A stretch of 64,000 bases of DNA from Solirubrobacter taibaiensis (GTDB lineage Bacteria > Actinomycetota > Thermoleophilia > Solirubrobacterales > Solirubrobacteraceae), in NCBI GenBank assembly GCA_027587225.1, contig JAPDDQ010000012.1, positions 62,001 to 126,000 of the forward strand. Reading direction: 5' to 3'. Positions within the stretch are counted from its first letter, which is position 1. Every line of letters begins with the position of its first letter. Of this stretch, positions 53,992 through 62,346 are shown in pieces. A model generated the notes under the pieces. The model saw only the letters and a list, made by a program, of their open reading frames with translations. It did no database searches and was not told the origin of the DNA. The position numbers and the translations under genes were made by a program.

Positions 53992-54885
53992 ATGCTGACC
54001 GTCGAGGATGTGCGTGATCTGGCCGTCGGTGCGGGGCTGGAGGCGTTCGCCGCGTCGCTGGTCGAGACGGTGCAACCTGCGTGGCGCCTGGACGTGCGCG
54101 TGGGAGCCGCGACACCGGTCGGTGGGTCGAAGATCGGCGGCGACCCCGACCTCGGTCCGGCCGAGTCGTGGCCGATGAACCGCCGCGGTGTGCCGATGAC
54201 CTTCCTCGCGCAGGTCAACGGCGACGAGCTTCCGGACTTCACCCCGGAGTGGGCCGCGTCCGCCCCGCGGGCGCCGCGGGGACGGCTCCTGCGTGTGTTC
54301 GCCGACCTCGTCGAGGACCCGTACGACGACGGCCCGGCCCGCGTCCTCCTCACCTCCACCGCCGACCCGCTCGTGCGTACGCCCGCGCCCGAGCTGCCCA
54401 CCTCGTGGCCGGGTGGGGACGACGCGAACATCGGCGTCGACGAACGTGTCCGGTGGCTGCCCGAAGCGGCCGTGGCCCCGATGCCGTTTCTCACGGCGCC
54501 GGAGACACACCCGGTGCTGGACCCCGAAGGCTCGTCGATGGACGCAGCGGCACAGCGCTACACGAACTGGACGTACCTGCTCCGCCTGGACGGTCTCGAC
54601 TACAACGTGGAGTCATACGAGGGCCGGATGCCGTGGGAGGTTCATCACCTGTTCGGCGAACCCGCCGCGACACAGGGCGACCCGCGCTTCGTTGCGGCGT
54701 TCATCTCCCGGCCCGACCCGGAGCTCGCAGAGGCGAGCGCGTGGACGACGCTGCTCGCGCTGCACGATGACAACGAACTCGAGCTCTACATCCTCGACGC
54801 CGGGGCCTACACCGTCGTCGTGCCGCTCGCGGACCGACGCAGCGAGTCGTTTGCCCGCGCGGTGTGCACGCTGCAGAGTTGCTAG
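53992..54885 (+). CDS. DUF1963 (YwqG-like) protein
   Basis: 297 residues. GGSKIGGDPDLGPAESWPMN and PMTFLAQVNGDELPD are the YwqG/DUF1963 signature; LLALHDDNELELYILDAGAY near the end fits the family. No enzyme activity known; no signal peptide. It starts 15 bases after the hydrolase and overlaps the convergent GNAT gene by four bases. Function cannot be assigned. Confidence 0.87.
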   Translation: MLTVEDVRDLAVGAGLEAFAASLVETVQPAWRLDVRVGAATPVGGSKIGGDPDLGPAESWPMNRRGVPMTFLAQVNGDELPDFTPEWAASAPRAPRGRLLRVFADLVEDPYDDGPARVLLTSTADPLVRTPAPELPTSWPGGDDANIGVDERVRWLPEAAVAPMPFLTAPETHPVLDPEGSSMDAAAQRYTNWTYLLRLDGLDYNVESYEGRMPWEVHHLFGEPAATQGDPRFVAAFISRPDPELAEASAWTTLLALHDDNELELYILDAGAYTVVVPLADRRSESFARAVCTLQSC

Positions 54886-55445
54886 CGCCGCATCGTCGTC
54901 ATGGCCGGAGCGCCGTGCCCGGGCTCGACCCGCGCGTGCGCCGCGAACCCGAACCGCTCGTACAGCGCGACCGGCCCGCCGTCGCAGACTTCGAGGTAGG
55001 CCGCGTCGCCGCCGACGGTCTCCAGCGCGGCCGCGATCACCCGTCGGCCGACGCCCGTGCCTTGCGCGCGAGGGTGTACGCCGAGTACCAGGCCGGTCCA
55101 GTGCGGCTCCTGCGGGTGGGCCTTCTCGAGTGCCGTGAGCGCGAGCAGGACGCCGGGTACCCGGTGGATGCCGACGGCGCGCACGAGCGCGGGCAGGAGC
55201 CGCAGGTTCTCGCGCACGGGCAGCGGCATCGAACCGGGACGCATCAGCACCGCCGCACCTTCGAGCGTCTCGTCGACGAGCACGACGCCGTGGCGCTCGG
55301 CCATCGTGAGGCCGGCGTGCATCCACGCCGTCGCGCGGTCGCGGTTCGGACCCGCGATCCAGCGGATGAAGGGGTCGTCGGCGAGCGCGGTCGCCAGCAT
55401 GCGGGCGACCGCGGGTGCTTCGCCGGTGCGCATGGTCCGCGGCAT
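54882..55445 (-). CDS. GNAT-family N-acetyltransferase
   Basis: 187 residues. Motif A LVLGVHPRAQGTGVGRRVIA with the Q/RxxGxG pyrophosphate loop, motif B EVCDGGPVALYERFGFAAHA. ATG at 55445 chosen because MPRTMRTGEAPAVARMLATA is a usual GNAT start; the frame stays open much further upstream only through compositional bias. Acceptor unknown. Same strand as the M1 peptidase, 29 bases downstream, so perhaps one transcript. Confidence 0.87.
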   Translation of the reverse strand: MPRTMRTGEAPAVARMLATALADDPFIRWIAGPNRDRATAWMHAGLTMAERHGVVLVDETLEGAAVLMRPGSMPLPVRENLRLLPALVRAVGIHRVPGVLLALTALEKAHPQEPHWTGLVLGVHPRAQGTGVGRRVIAAALETVGGDAAYLEVCDGGPVALYERFGFAAHARVEPGHGAPAMTTMRR

Positions 55446-55474
55446 CTCTTGCCCAGACGACGCGCGCCGAGGAT

Positions 55475-57037
55475 CTATTCCGCGGCCGGCAGCACGTAGG
55501 TGTCGAAGTTGTCGACGTGCATCTGCGGCTTGCCCGGGGCCGGATAGCTGGTGTAGAGCCACTGGCGGAAGAACTCCGTCCAGCGCGCCGCGCGGGTCGG
55601 GTCCGTCCGCTTGACCAGAGCGATGAACTGCTCGGTCGTGGCGGTGCCGTACGCGTGGTCGGTCAGCCAGCGACGCATCATCGTCTTGAACGTCGTGTCG
55701 TTGCCGAGGATCTCGCGAATCGCCTCGATCGTGGCCGGCGCGCGGCGGTACATGCCGTCGCCGTCGAAGAGGTCGGCCGGCCCCGCCGGGGCGGCGGGCG
55801 GGACGCGCCAGGAGATCGGGTACTGGGCGTTGGCGTAGACGTCGAGGTACTGGTCGCGCGGCGGGATCGGGAAGAACGTGCCGGTGGACGACCACACCCA
55901 CGCGGAGAACACCGCCATGCCCTCGCTGAGCCACACGTCGCGCCACCGCGCGGGCGTCACGAGGTTGCCGAAGAACTGATGCGCCACCTCGTGCGCGACG
56001 ACCTCGACCCCGGGTCCATAGGTGCTGTCGATCTTGGTGATGGCGTACGTGGACTTGCCCTGGGTCTCCAGGTTCAGCCCGAAGGACTGCAGGGTCACGA
56101 TGCCGCCCAGCGACGTGAACGGGTAGCGCCGGCCGTAGTACGCGGAGTAGAAGTCGACGATCTCGGACGAGCGACCGAGGTCGAACGCCGACTGCTTCTT
56201 GCCCGCGGCGGGCAGCGAGGCGGTGATCGCGGTGTAGAACGGCACCGGCTGGTTGCGGCTCCCGGCAACGGGCGCGGTCATCTTCGGCTTGGCCGGGTTG
56301 AGCGAGTTGACGTCGAACTTGCCCACCGAGACCGACACGAGGTAGGTCGAGGTCGGGGCGGTCTCCTTCCACACGAACGTGCTCGTGCGCCGCGCGCTCC
56401 GTCGGGAGGTCAGGACGCCGGTGGCCAGGGCGCTCCAGCCGCGCGGAACGGTGATGCGGGTGGTGTAGGTCGCCTTGTCGGCGGGGACGTTGTTGTTCGG
56501 GTACCAGCCCATGGCTCCGACGGGCTGAGCCACGACGACCGCTCCCGTCTTTGCGTTCGGGATCCAGCCCTCCTTCAGGCTGGTCGTGCTCTTCAGCGGC
56601 CGCTGGAGCCCGCGGTAGCGCACGACGGTGCGAAACCGGCGACCATCACGAATCCCACGTGCCGGCGTGATCGTGAGCTTGGAGCGTTTCGCGTCCACGA
56701 CGAACCTCGCCGGCCGGCCCGCGACGCTGACGCTTCGGACCTTGTTCCACGCCGTCAGGTCGAAGCTGAAGCGGGACAGGCCCTGGGTGGCGACGGCGTC
56801 GATGGTCGCCGTGCCCTCGAGCCGCTTCTTCGCCACCGCGTAGTCGAGATCGAGGTCGTAGTGCCGGACGTCGTATCCGCCGTTCCCGATCGTCGGAAAC
56901 AGCGAGTCGCCGAGCGACCGGGCGCCCGGGCTGAACGCCGGGGCGGCCGCGTCGCTCTCGGCGGCGGCGCCGAGCACGGCGCCGCTCACGGCGAGCCCCA
57001 CGAGCAGGAGGCGGATACGGTCGGACGGAAACGGCAT
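55475..57037 (-). CDS. Secreted M1-family zinc aminopeptidase
   Basis: 520 residues with signal peptide (MPFPSDRIRLLLVGLAVSGA, AAA). Zinc motif HEVAHQFFGNLVTPARWRDV followed by WLSEGMAVF: HExxH with Glu 18 residues on, the M1 layout. The substrate loop reads NLETQGKSTY, the LETQ variant of the GAMEN motif common in actinobacterial M1 enzymes. N-terminal beta domain 50-250. Removes N-terminal residues from extracellular peptides. Shorter than PepN (about 850) since the C-terminal helical domain is missing, normal for exported M1 forms. Confidence 0.92.
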   Translation of the reverse strand: MPFPSDRIRLLLVGLAVSGAVLGAAAESDAAAPAFSPGARSLGDSLFPTIGNGGYDVRHYDLDLDYAVAKKRLEGTATIDAVATQGLSRFSFDLTAWNKVRSVSVAGRPARFVVDAKRSKLTITPARGIRDGRRFRTVVRYRGLQRPLKSTTSLKEGWIPNAKTGAVVVAQPVGAMGWYPNNNVPADKATYTTRITVPRGWSALATGVLTSRRSARRTSTFVWKETAPTSTYLVSVSVGKFDVNSLNPAKPKMTAPVAGSRNQPVPFYTAITASLPAAGKKQSAFDLGRSSEIVDFYSAYYGRRYPFTSLGGIVTLQSFGLNLETQGKSTYAITKIDSTYGPGVEVVAHEVAHQFFGNLVTPARWRDVWLSEGMAVFSAWVWSSTGTFFPIPPRDQYLDVYANAQYPISWRVPPAAPAGPADLFDGDGMYRRAPATIEAIREILGNDTTFKTMMRRWLTDHAYGTATTEQFIALVKRTDPTRAARWTEFFRQWLYTSYPAPGKPQMHVDNFDTYVLPAAE

Positions 57038-57083
57038 GCGGGTCGTAACGGCCCACCCGCCGCATCGTTGCGGCGGTCTCAGG

Positions 57084-58127
57084 TCAACTGGCGAGCGCCT
57101 GTTCGAGGTCGGCCCACAGGTCCTCGACGTCCTCGCAGCCGACGCTCATGCGGATCAACCCGTCCGGGATGTGCTCCTGCCCCGGATGGACGCTGCGGCG
57201 CTCCATCGTCGTCTCGACGCCGCCGAGGCTGGTGGCGTTGTAGATGATCTTGATCGCCGCGCACGCCCGGTCGACCGTCTCCGCGTCGGCGAGCTCGAAG
57301 CTCACGACCGCACCGAAGCCCGGGTAGCGGACCCGCTGCACCGCGGGATGCGCCTCCAGGCGCGCAACCAGCTCGACCGCGCTCGCGATCGCCGTCTTCA
57401 GCCGCACCGGCAACGTCCGCACGCCGCGCGTGGCCAGGAACGCCTCCAGCGTGCCGGGTGTCGCGCCGTAGAGCTTGCGCGCGGTGATCAGCAGGTCGCG
57501 TTGCGTCTCGTCGGCGGCCACCGCCGCGCCCATCAGCAGGTCCGAGTGACCGCCGAGGAACTTCGTCGCGGCGTGGACGACCACGTCCGCGCCCAACGCC
57601 AGCGGCTGCTGCAGGAGCGGCGTCGCGAACGTGTTGTCGACGACCACGCGGGTGCCGTCCTTGCGGGGCGCGGCGCAGATCGCGGCCACGTCGGCGACGT
57701 CGAGCAGCGGGTTCGTGGGCGACTCGATCCACACCACGTCGGCCTCGAGCAGCTTCGCGATCCACGCATCCGTGTCCGGCGCCGGAACCCGATCGACCTG
57801 CCAGCCGTGGTCACGCGCGCCGGCCTCGGCGATCCCGGCCACGCCCTGATAGCAGTCGTCGGGAATGACCAGGTGCGCGCCGGTCGGCAGTTGACCCAGC
57901 ACGGCGCTGCACGCCGCCATGCCGGAGGAGAACGACACGGCGTGGCCGCCCTCGAGCCCGCCGAGGACCTCCTCGAAGGCCACCCAGGTGTCGGTCGCCT
58001 CGGTGCGGCTGTACAGGCGCTCAGTGCCGAGCACGAAGTTCGATGCGGGAACGAGCGGCGTGTTCAGCGGCGCACCGGGCGTCCGCTCCGGGCGGCCACC
58101 GACGATGGCCCAGGTCTCTGGCTTCAT
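57084..58127 (-). CDS. Cystathionine gamma-synthase/lyase-type PLP enzyme
   Basis: 347 residues. PLP lysine in VVVHAATKFLGGHSDLLMGA, upstream SFSSGMAACSAVLGQLP, and IESPTNPLLDVADV are Cys/Met-metabolism (transsulfuration) signatures, with DGLIRMSVGCEDVEDLWADL at the C-terminus. It catalyses gamma-elimination or replacement on cystathionine/homoserine esters; lyase versus synthase cannot be settled by eye. ATG at 58127 overlaps the stop of the LLM gene (ATGA), so they are translationally coupled. Confidence 0.9.
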   Translation of the reverse strand: MKPETWAIVGGRPERTPGAPLNTPLVPASNFVLGTERLYSRTEATDTWVAFEEVLGGLEGGHAVSFSSGMAACSAVLGQLPTGAHLVIPDDCYQGVAGIAEAGARDHGWQVDRVPAPDTDAWIAKLLEADVVWIESPTNPLLDVADVAAICAAPRKDGTRVVVDNTFATPLLQQPLALGADVVVHAATKFLGGHSDLLMGAAVAADETQRDLLITARKLYGATPGTLEAFLATRGVRTLPVRLKTAIASAVELVARLEAHPAVQRVRYPGFGAVVSFELADAETVDRACAAIKIIYNATSLGGVETTMERRSVHPGQEHIPDGLIRMSVGCEDVEDLWADLEQALAS

Positions 58128-59098
58128 GCCCCTATGGTGACCGCGGTGGCCGCGACCTCCACGAGCGCAGCCAGCTCCGCCTCCGGGCGACCGGGAGGGA
58201 GCACGAGCTCGACGCTGTCCGCGCCGGCCTCCAGCCACGCCGCGATCAGCTCGGGCGCCTCCTCGTAGGTGCCGAACAGCGTGACCTCCCGCGCGAGTGC
58301 CTCGGCCGCGGCGGGGAACTCATCGGTCGCGGTCTGGAGCGCCTCGACGGACTCCGCGCTCGAGAAGCGCCGGAGCATACGCGGGTAGATCGGGCCCATC
58401 CGGGTGGCGTAGGTCGAGAGCCACCACGCGGCCATCCGCCGCGCGCTCGCCGCGTCCGGGCCAAGGGCGACCGGGACGGCGACGGCGATGCGCGTCGGCG
58501 TCGACGACTCGCGGCGGGCCGCGCCCTCGTCGAGCAGCGCTCGACCCTCCGACAGCCGCGACCGCGCCCACAGGAACGGCCCCCATTCATCCGCGAGCTC
58601 GCCGGCCAGCCGGATCGACTCGTCCGACAGCGCCGCGAGCGCGATCGGGACGGGCACCTCCGGCAGCACACCGAGCCGCAGCGGCCGAGCGCCCGGAGCG
58701 GGTGCCGGCAGCCGCTCGCCCGCGAGCAGCGCGCGTACCCCGGTCACCGTCTCGCGCACGCGCGCCACCGGCCGCTCCCACCGCAGTCCGTGCAGGCCTT
58801 CGGTCAGCGGCGGGCTGCCGGCGCCCAAGCCAAGTGAGAAGCGGCCGCCCGAGGCCCGCTGCAGACCGGCGGCGGCGAGCGCGATGCTCGCCGGCGTCCG
58901 CCCCCACACCGAGAGGACGCCCGTGCCGAGCCCGATCCGTGACGTCTGCGCCGCGATCTCGGCCAGCACGATCGTGGCGTCGTGGCTCCAGGCCTCCGCG
59001 ACCTGGACGCGATCGAGGCCGAGGGTCTCCGCCTGCCGGGCGAGCCGGATGATCGTGTCCACTCGCGTCTCAAAGGGGGTGAAGGCGACACCGGTCAT
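58124..59098 (-). CDS. LLM-class flavin/F420 oxidoreductase
   Basis: 324 residues from ATG at 59098. RLARQAETLGLDRVQVAEAW, SRIGLGTGVLSVWGRTPASI, GGRFSLGLGAGSPPLTEGLH and VELVLPPGRPEAELAALVEV fit the LLM family. Substrate unknown. Co-translated with the transsulfuration-type enzyme, so a sulfur-containing substrate is one possibility (inference). Confidence 0.87.
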   Translation of the reverse strand: MTGVAFTPFETRVDTIIRLARQAETLGLDRVQVAEAWSHDATIVLAEIAAQTSRIGLGTGVLSVWGRTPASIALAAAGLQRASGGRFSLGLGAGSPPLTEGLHGLRWERPVARVRETVTGVRALLAGERLPAPAPGARPLRLGVLPEVPVPIALAALSDESIRLAGELADEWGPFLWARSRLSEGRALLDEGAARRESSTPTRIAVAVPVALGPDAASARRMAAWWLSTYATRMGPIYPRMLRRFSSAESVEALQTATDEFPAAAEALAREVTLFGTYEEAPELIAAWLEAGADSVELVLPPGRPEAELAALVEVAATAVTIGA

Positions 59099-59270
59099 GC
59101 CGTCGATCGTGCCGCCCTTCGCCGCGCCCGACAATCGGGACAGCACCCTGAACTTGCCGAAATCCCAGGATCTCGACGATCACGCGCAGTTTCTTGCGCT
59201 CCGCCCGATTCCGGTTCGAACATCCCGCCCGTCCAAGTAGCTGTGTGCCTGTCCGACTGAGGAGGAGAAC

Positions 59271-59981
59271 ATGGTCACTCGCTTGAAGGCGGTTCTGCCG
59301 CTGACGGTGTCGATCGGTGTGCTGGCCCTGCTGGCGACCGAGGTTGCGCTGAACTTCACCTTCCACTGGGTGACGGTCCAGGACGGGGTCTTCGGCAAGT
59401 ACGGGCTGCCTCAGAGCTTGCATCTCGTCCTGCCGGCGCTGTTCGTCAGCTGGGGTCTGTTCTTCATGCTGGGCGCGACCAACGCCGCGCTGGGCAAGAC
59501 GCTCATCGCCGCCGTCACCGGCACGGTCGGAGCCGGCATCGCGATCGTCGTCGGCCCATTGCTCGCCGAGTCCCCGGACTTCTGGGGGCTCGCGCTGATG
59601 ATCGGCGTCACGGCCGCCGGCCTGATCGTCCTGTCGACGGCCGTCGAAGACGATCGCTTCGCACCCGCCCCGGCGTTCTGCTGTTACGCGTCGGTGTTCT
59701 TCTGGTGGATCGCCACCGGTCTCGACAACTTCGTCCCGGACGGCAAGGGCCCGCACACGGCCGCCGCGATCGTGTCGGCCATCACGGACACGCCGCTGGC
59801 CGCCGGTACGGGCGCGTTCGGCGGGTTGCTCTCGATGTCCTGGCTCGCGGTGCTCCTGAGCGTGTTCGTCTCGCTTGCGTTCGGCGCGTTGCTCGGGGCG
59901 CTCTCGGTCCGCCTCGCGGGCGCCCTGACCCGGCCCGTTCCCAGCCGCGAATCGGAGCCGAAGATCGCCACCCCGGCCTGA
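59271..59981 (+). CDS. Multispanning membrane protein, DUF1097-like
   Basis: 236 residues with about six hydrophobic segments (AVLPLTVSIGVLALLATEVA; LHLVLPALFVSWGLFFMLGA; TLIAAVTGTVGAGIAIVVGP; FWGLALMIGVTAAGLIVLST; two more near the end). The order of segments and the GLALMIGVTAAGLIVLS strand resemble the DUF1097 (YcdZ) family. The strong GAGGAGGAGAAC ribosome-binding region fixes ATG 59271. Role unknown; possibly a small-molecule permease. The 172-base gap before it shows nothing specific. Confidence 0.7.
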   Translation: MVTRLKAVLPLTVSIGVLALLATEVALNFTFHWVTVQDGVFGKYGLPQSLHLVLPALFVSWGLFFMLGATNAALGKTLIAAVTGTVGAGIAIVVGPLLAESPDFWGLALMIGVTAAGLIVLSTAVEDDRFAPAPAFCCYASVFFWWIATGLDNFVPDGKGPHTAAAIVSAITDTPLAAGTGAFGGLLSMSWLAVLLSVFVSLAFGALLGALSVRLAGALTRPVPSRESEPKIATPA

Positions 59982-60023
59982 CCACCGGGTTCAAACCGCG
60001 CGTCCGGCGGTAGGAAGTGGCAC

Positions 60024-60827
60024 ATGCCCCGCTCGTCGCTTCGCCTCCTGCTCGCCGGCGCGCTGGTCGCGGTCCTCGCGTCCGCGGCGCCCGCGGCGGG
60101 TCAAACGCCTCCGACCCCCACGGCGCCGCCCGGCGCCTTCGTCGACCTGCACGATGTCGCGCCTACGATCGTGATCGAGATGCGTTACCGGACGGCGCAC
60201 AACTTCCTCGGCCGCCGCGTGCCCGGCTACCGCGAGAACACGTGCATCCTGACCCGTCAGGCCGCCGAGGCGCTCGCGCAGGTGCAGCAGCAGGTGACGG
60301 CGGCAGGCCTGACGCTCAAGGTCTACGACTGCTACCGCCCGCAGCGGTCCGTCGACGCCTTCGTCGCGTGGGCCAAGGACCTCGACGACACGCGTATGAA
60401 GGCTGAGTTCTACCCGCGGGTGCGCAAGAACCGGCTCTTCAAGGACGGCTACATCGCCGCGCAGTCCGGGCACAGCCGCGGCAGCACCGTGGACCTCACG
60501 CTCGTCCGCACGCCACCGCGGCGGCAGGAGACGTACACGCGCGGCGACCGCCTGCGCGACTGCGCCCGCAAGGCCGGGGCGCGCTTCCGCGACAACTCGA
60601 TCGACATGGGCACCGGCTACGACTGCTTCGACCCGCTCTCGCACACCTTCAACGGGCAGGTCAAAGGCCCGCAACGAGCGAACCGCCTCTTGCTCCGCAC
60701 GCCCATGATCGCCGCCGGCTTCAAGGGCCTCAAGGAGGAGTGGTGGCACTTCACGCTGCGCGACGAACCGTTCCCGGAGACGTTCTTCGACTTCCCCGTC
60801 GCCCGGTCGGCGCTCGCAGCGCCCTAA
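60024..60827 (+). CDS. Secreted D-Ala-D-Ala dipeptidase (VanX/M15D family)
   Basis: 267 residues with signal MPRSSLRLLLAGALVAVLAS. IVIEMRYRTAHNFLGRRVPG is the family N-terminus; zinc ligands lie in SGHSRGSTVDLTL (SxHxxGxxxD) and EEWWHFTL (ExWWH). VYDCYRPQRSVDAFVAWA holds the substrate Arg. It cleaves D-Ala-D-Ala or related dipeptides outside the membrane; in this setting wall-turnover recycling is more likely than vancomycin resistance because no VanA/VanH genes are near. Its stop overlaps the convergent small gene by four bases. Confidence 0.92.
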   Translation: MPRSSLRLLLAGALVAVLASAAPAAGQTPPTPTAPPGAFVDLHDVAPTIVIEMRYRTAHNFLGRRVPGYRENTCILTRQAAEALAQVQQQVTAAGLTLKVYDCYRPQRSVDAFVAWAKDLDDTRMKAEFYPRVRKNRLFKDGYIAAQSGHSRGSTVDLTLVRTPPRRQETYTRGDRLRDCARKAGARFRDNSIDMGTGYDCFDPLSHTFNGQVKGPQRANRLLLRTPMIAAGFKGLKEEWWHFTLRDEPFPETFFDFPVARSALAAP

Positions 60828-61018
60828 CCGGCGTCATCGCGAGGCACGATGCGCATGATCGCGACCTCCTCGCCCGACTGCGAGTCCGGATAGGCGACGT
60901 AGGCGCCGGGTGCGCCCCCCATCCACGACGCCTTGGCTTCGCTCACGAAGACACCCGCGCGCTGGGTCCCATCGGGCTGCTCGACCCAGACCTTCTGGCC
61001 TTCCTCGAACGTGGACAT
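60824..61018 (-). CDS. Small hypothetical protein, possibly SH3-like
   Basis: 64 residues: MSTFEEGQKVWVEQPDGTQR, AGVFVSEAKASWMGGAPGAY, VAYPDSQSGEEVAIMRIVPR. The GxKVWVxxPDGTxRxGxFV pattern resembles small SH3-like or ribosome-associated barrels, but no family could be assigned. It lies 3 bases downstream of the PRC-barrel gene, same strand, in good codon context, so it is probably real. Confidence 0.7.
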   Translation of the reverse strand: MSTFEEGQKVWVEQPDGTQRAGVFVSEAKASWMGGAPGAYVAYPDSQSGEEVAIMRIVPRDDAG

Positions 61019-61021
61019 AGG

Positions 61022-61669
61022 TCAGAACCAGCGGTGGACGTGGCGGACGTCGAGCTCTGCGACTTGCTCTTTACTGAGACTCAAGGTGATCGAGTCGTTG
61101 CGCACCCGTTCCACGGCGCTCGCCGGGATGACGATCTCCCGCCGCCCCCAGAGATGGCCGCGCTCCAACACGATGTCGGCGGTCTCGCCGCCGCCGATCA
61201 GAAACCCTTCGACGTGGCCCAGATGGTGCCCATCGGTCGAGATGACCGCGCTCGAGCGACGGATCTCGACCTCGCGCTTGGGGATGCGGTGATACGTCAG
61301 CAGCACGTGCGGGTCGGGATCGACGACGGTCCCCATGCCATCCAGCTCCTGGTAGAGCGGGACGGCGAGCACGTCCTCGGTGCCGACGTCCCAGTCCGGA
61401 TCCTCGACGATCTGCTCGCCGGCGCGCACGTAGGCCGATTCCCGCAGCGGCTCGAGCGCCTCGACCTCGGCGATCGAGTGGTCCAGCGCGAGCCCGTCGC
61501 CCGCTGGTCGCACGCGCTCGATCGAGACGAGTCGCGCGTGCTCAGCGTGACGATGTGGCGCCACCACGACATGCGTGACGCGGCGCGAGATCGGGTCCAC
61601 GATGACGTCCACCAGCTCTCCGAACGCCGCGTCCGAGCACTGCACGCTGCTGCCGAAATCCAGCCTCAT
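61022..61669 (-). CDS. PRC-barrel domain protein
   Basis: 215 residues. Two PRC-barrel-like beta domains: MRLDFGSSVQCSDAAFGELV, DVIVDPISRRVTHVVVAPHR, and STDGHHLGHVEGFLIGGGET, LERGHLWGRREIVIPASAVE. Barrel pairs of this kind often bind RNA or associate with membranes and photosynthetic or stress complexes; actinobacterial copies are usually of unknown role. ATG at 61669 begins the homology. It probably forms an operon with the small gene downstream. Confidence 0.8.
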   Translation of the reverse strand: MRLDFGSSVQCSDAAFGELVDVIVDPISRRVTHVVVAPHRHAEHARLVSIERVRPAGDGLALDHSIAEVEALEPLRESAYVRAGEQIVEDPDWDVGTEDVLAVPLYQELDGMGTVVDPDPHVLLTYHRIPKREVEIRRSSAVISTDGHHLGHVEGFLIGGGETADIVLERGHLWGRREIVIPASAVERVRNDSITLSLSKEQVAELDVRHVHRWF

Positions 61670-61704
61670 ACCCCGGATGCCACCACCTTTCGCGACCCGC
61701 GTCT

Positions 61705-62220
61705 TCACCCGGAGTGGGTGATCATGCGACGCCGCAGGTGCGGGTCCTGGAGTGCCGGCGGCGCGTACTCCTGATCGAGCGTGCCGATGTCGGTCCCGGG
61801 CGGCACGATCGCGTCGATGCGATCGAGGATCTCGTCGGTCAGCACGACGTCCGCGCCGACCAGCAGATCGTCGAGGTGCTGCATGGTGCGCGGGCCGAGG
61901 AGGGCGCTGGCGACGCCGGGGTGAGCGGTGGCGAAAGCCATGGCGAGGTGGGTCATCGCCAGGCCGGCTTCCTCGGCCAAGGGGACGGGTTGCTGCGGAC
62001 ACGCCCGGTCAGGAGGCCTTGGCCGAACGGACGCCAGACCAGGGTTCCCATGCCGTAGCGCTGCGTGAGCGGGAGCACTTCGCGCTCGATGCCGCTGTCG
62101 ATGTAGTCGGTGCCGAGCCGGCGCAGGGAGTCCTCCACCGCCGTGGTGATCCAGCGCCGTGAGCCGCCCTGCTGGTTGGGGTCCTCCCCCATCGCCGGAT
62201 GGCGATGGTGTTCGTCGAAG
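61705..62220 (-). pseudogene. Degraded aldo/keto reductase gene
   Basis: Minus-strand reading gives family pieces in the correct order: [35 protein letters not shown], then directly [32 protein letters not shown], and after a frame change [40 protein letters not shown] to the stop. About 70 family residues are missing between DYID and GIEREV, another block is missing after LLTGR, and the N-terminus with the catalytic tetrad is absent. Relative of the intact reductase at 52073-51087. Not functional. Confidence 0.85.
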
Positions 62221-62346
62221 GCCTTACCCGGGGGTCGGGAGCGATGCAGGACGGTTAACCCGCCTCTATGCGTGAACCAACCGGTGAGCGGTTCGCCAGC
62301 GGGCACGAGTGCAGCCCCGCCGTCCCGCTGGGAGCCTGCCGGGCAT

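Noticed and set aside
60024..60827. VanX-like gene as a vancomycin-resistance determinant
   Set aside because: No VanA/VanH ligase or dehydrogenase, nor VanRS, nearby; exported wall-recycling dipeptidase is the simpler reading.
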